Source: Alphaproteobacteria bacterium
GTDB taxonomy: Bacteria > Pseudomonadota > Alphaproteobacteria > Rickettsiales > UBA1997
Reading direction: 5' to 3'
Length of the DNA stretch: 43,574 nucleotides
NCBI GenBank assembly: GCA_021151765.1
Contig: JAGKWR010000013.1
Coordinates: 1-43,574, forward strand
Shown: piece after piece, positions 42,436-43,574 of the stretch
Layout: every line of letters starts with the position of its first letter
Position numbering within the stretch: the first letter of the stretch is position 1
Made by a program: the position numbers and the translations under genes
The notes under the pieces: generated by a model
Database searches by the model: none
What the model was told of the DNA's origin: nothing
Seen by the model: only the letters and a program-made list of their open reading frames with translations

Positions 42436-42910
42436 AAAATTTCTTGACCAGATTTTCTAATTTATGGTCGGACAATTGTCCGACACCTCCAAATTATCAT
42501 CGCCCTTCCCCGATAATTTTTACCAATAATCTTCAAATTATCCTTGAAACTGTCCGCCCCTGTCCGACAGATGAAAGCAATAGTTTCAATGGGCGGACAT
42601 TTTGTCCGACCTTTTTTAGAGAGTTTCTAAATTTTCGATTTTTACTGTCAGACAAAGTCCGACCCTACAACTGACTAACTCTATATGAGCAAACCTAAAA
42701 GCACCTACAAGGTGCGTTTGGTGTCCTTAATTTTTATCAGCTTCGCTGTTAAAGTAAGACTTGGAAATTGAAGAACATTTAACTCGATGACTTAGTCTAA
42801 ATATTTATAGGGAATTTTCTTTTTTTAGGTTTCTTTTTTTAAGAGAAACTGACTCCAGAAAGTTCTCATAAAATCTATTTTCTTTGTCGATTTTCAATTT
42901 ATCGAATTCT

Positions 42911-43030
42911 CTAAAATTCATCAAAACTAACGAAATTCTTACCGTTTTTTCTGACTTGATCTAAAATTTTCTTGGCACCAACTGCATCTATTTTATTGGA
43001 AATCAGAGAATCATCAACTTTATCGTTTTT
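42911..43030 (-). pseudogene. Short remnant frame after the regulator gene
   Basis: An open frame on the minus strand reads DKVDDSLISNKIDAVGAKKI then LDQVRKNGKNFVSFDEF and a stop. It overlaps the 3' end of the HTH gene in another frame and has no ATG or GTG start. The ending resembles the C-terminal tails of small antitoxins, but this is only an impression. It could be what is left of a gene removed when the right repeat arm was installed. Confidence 0.3.
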
Positions 43031-43511
43031 TAGGAAATTTTATAGCACCATTAACTCTATCGTCATTCCATAATCTTTTCCCGAAATTTTCAGCAAATTC
43101 TTCAGCTAATAATTTTACAGAAATCTCAGTATTAGTAATTTTCTGATCTTCCAGAATCATTGTTTTTTCTACTTCCAAAGCAAGTTCACTCGCCTTTTCA
43201 TAAGCACGTTTCTCAATCATTTTCTGAAGAGATCCTTGTTTCGGAATTATAATATATTGTAACTCACAATCGATTGCTTCAGCAAGTTGCCTTAATGATT
43301 TTAGAGTAATACTTTCATCAACTTCATTTTTCTCAAATCTGGCAACGCTTTGAATTGAAATTCCCATTTTCTTTGCCGGAAAAGAAAGTGGCATGGATAA
43401 GGACTCACGAATTGTTTTAATCCAACCCAATTTTGGCTTAGACTCAAAAGCTATTTTTTCAAAACACGCATCAATATTCATCAACTGGAGTTTTTTTAAT
43501 CTTTTAATCAT
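43020..43511 (-). CDS. Mobile mystery protein A (XRE-type regulator/antitoxin), orphan
   Basis: This 163-residue protein has the mobile mystery protein A pattern. It has a lead-in KLGWIKTIRESLSMPLSFPAKKMGISIQSVARFEKNE (helix-turn-helix, about 28-64), then ITLKSLRQLAEAIDCELQYIIIPKQGSLQKMIEKRA and a helical C terminus with EKTMILEDQ. Family members are normally encoded just before a Fic-domain 'mobile mystery protein B', together behaving like a toxin-antitoxin pair. No Fic gene follows here; the repeat arm begins 180 bp downstream. The ATG at 43511 is inside a CATATG site. 43512-43574 holds only its AT-rich upstream region. Confidence 0.85.
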   Translation of the reverse strand: MIKRLKKLQLMNIDACFEKIAFESKPKLGWIKTIRESLSMPLSFPAKKMGISIQSVARFEKNEVDESITLKSLRQLAEAIDCELQYIIIPKQGSLQKMIEKRAYEKASELALEVEKTMILEDQKITNTEISVKLLAEEFAENFGKRLWNDDRVNGAIKFPKKR

Positions 43512-43574
43512 ATGATATGATTTATTAAGTAATTATTTAGAATATAATCTAAAATAAGATGGGTTATATAAGGC

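Larger units (their letters stand above)
42043..42842. repeat. Right arm of ~800-bp inverted repeat
   Basis: This is the counterpart of 2957-3746 in inverted orientation. It contains two CTAG-centred hairpins (42287-42308 and 42410-42435), the GTCGGAC/GTCCGAC motifs and the AAGAAACCTAAAAAAAG end. Near 42043-42090 it holds the first ~15 codons of the DUF2779 gene (VNNSQNFPIQNSLS), with the ATG changed to GTA. No intact gene is seen. Confidence 0.9.

Noticed and set aside
42444..42674. 76-codon open frame in the right repeat arm
   Set aside because: It consists of translated repeat motifs rich in Cys, Pro and Asn, with no homologue features and no conserved counterpart in the left arm.

Overview
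This is an AT-rich window (about one third G+C by eye) that reads as a plasmid, or most of one, from a low-GC proteobacterium. It has a ParA/ribbon-helix-helix partition pair, a Rep_3-type initiator, iterons and a broken conjugative relaxase. No rRNA, tRNA or housekeeping gene is visible. The relaxase helicase/Toprim module and the general style would fit an alphaproteobacterial, possibly host-associated, lineage, but no taxonomic marker settles this. Circularity cannot be tested from the sequence.

Layout. 1-3000 is the replicon core: two large palindromes, parA, a small RHH partner, a hairpin terminator, rep on the other strand, and six iterons spaced about 22 bp. This core, together with an orphan 'mobile mystery protein A' regulator at the far end, is bounded by two arms of a diverged inverted repeat of about 800 bp (2957-3746 and 42043-42842). 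3703-8600 carries a Cas4-like nuclease/exonuclease (DUF2779), a chromate transporter, a DUF1643 gene (second inverted copy at 40836-41396), and a DUF3800 gene followed by a GC-richer, probably structured RNA. 8596-14991 holds a very large nuclease-STAND NTPase gene resembling Avs/NLR-like anti-phage sensors, behind a VapBC-like pair. 15194-17102 has a tyrosine recombinase and an IS200-type element lying inside the wreck of an old CDF transporter gene.

17122-28941 is a metal-resistance island: copB, multicopper oxidase copA and a CPx Cu-ATPase on one strand. Diverging from them are an outer-membrane protein, an exported HMA protein, a MerT-like protein and a CsoR-family repressor. Next come czcD, czcA, czcC and a czcI-like gene, with no czcB adaptor. 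29045-38906 is a conjugation-gene remnant cut by a Tn3-family transposon (31184-37983, 34-bp perfect terminal repeats). The transposon carries tnpR, tnpA, a res site and a three-gene passenger operon of unknown function, plus a second tnpA 3' fragment at its left end. 38976-40635 is an AbiE toxin-antitoxin pair, followed by a hypothetical gene, the second DUF1643 gene and the right inverted-repeat arm.

Together the cargo pairs metal and chromate efflux with several likely defence or addiction modules (nuclease-STAND protein, VapBC, AbiE, DUF3800, DUF2779, orphan antitoxin), in a plasmid that probably can no longer transfer itself because its relaxase has lost its catalytic half.
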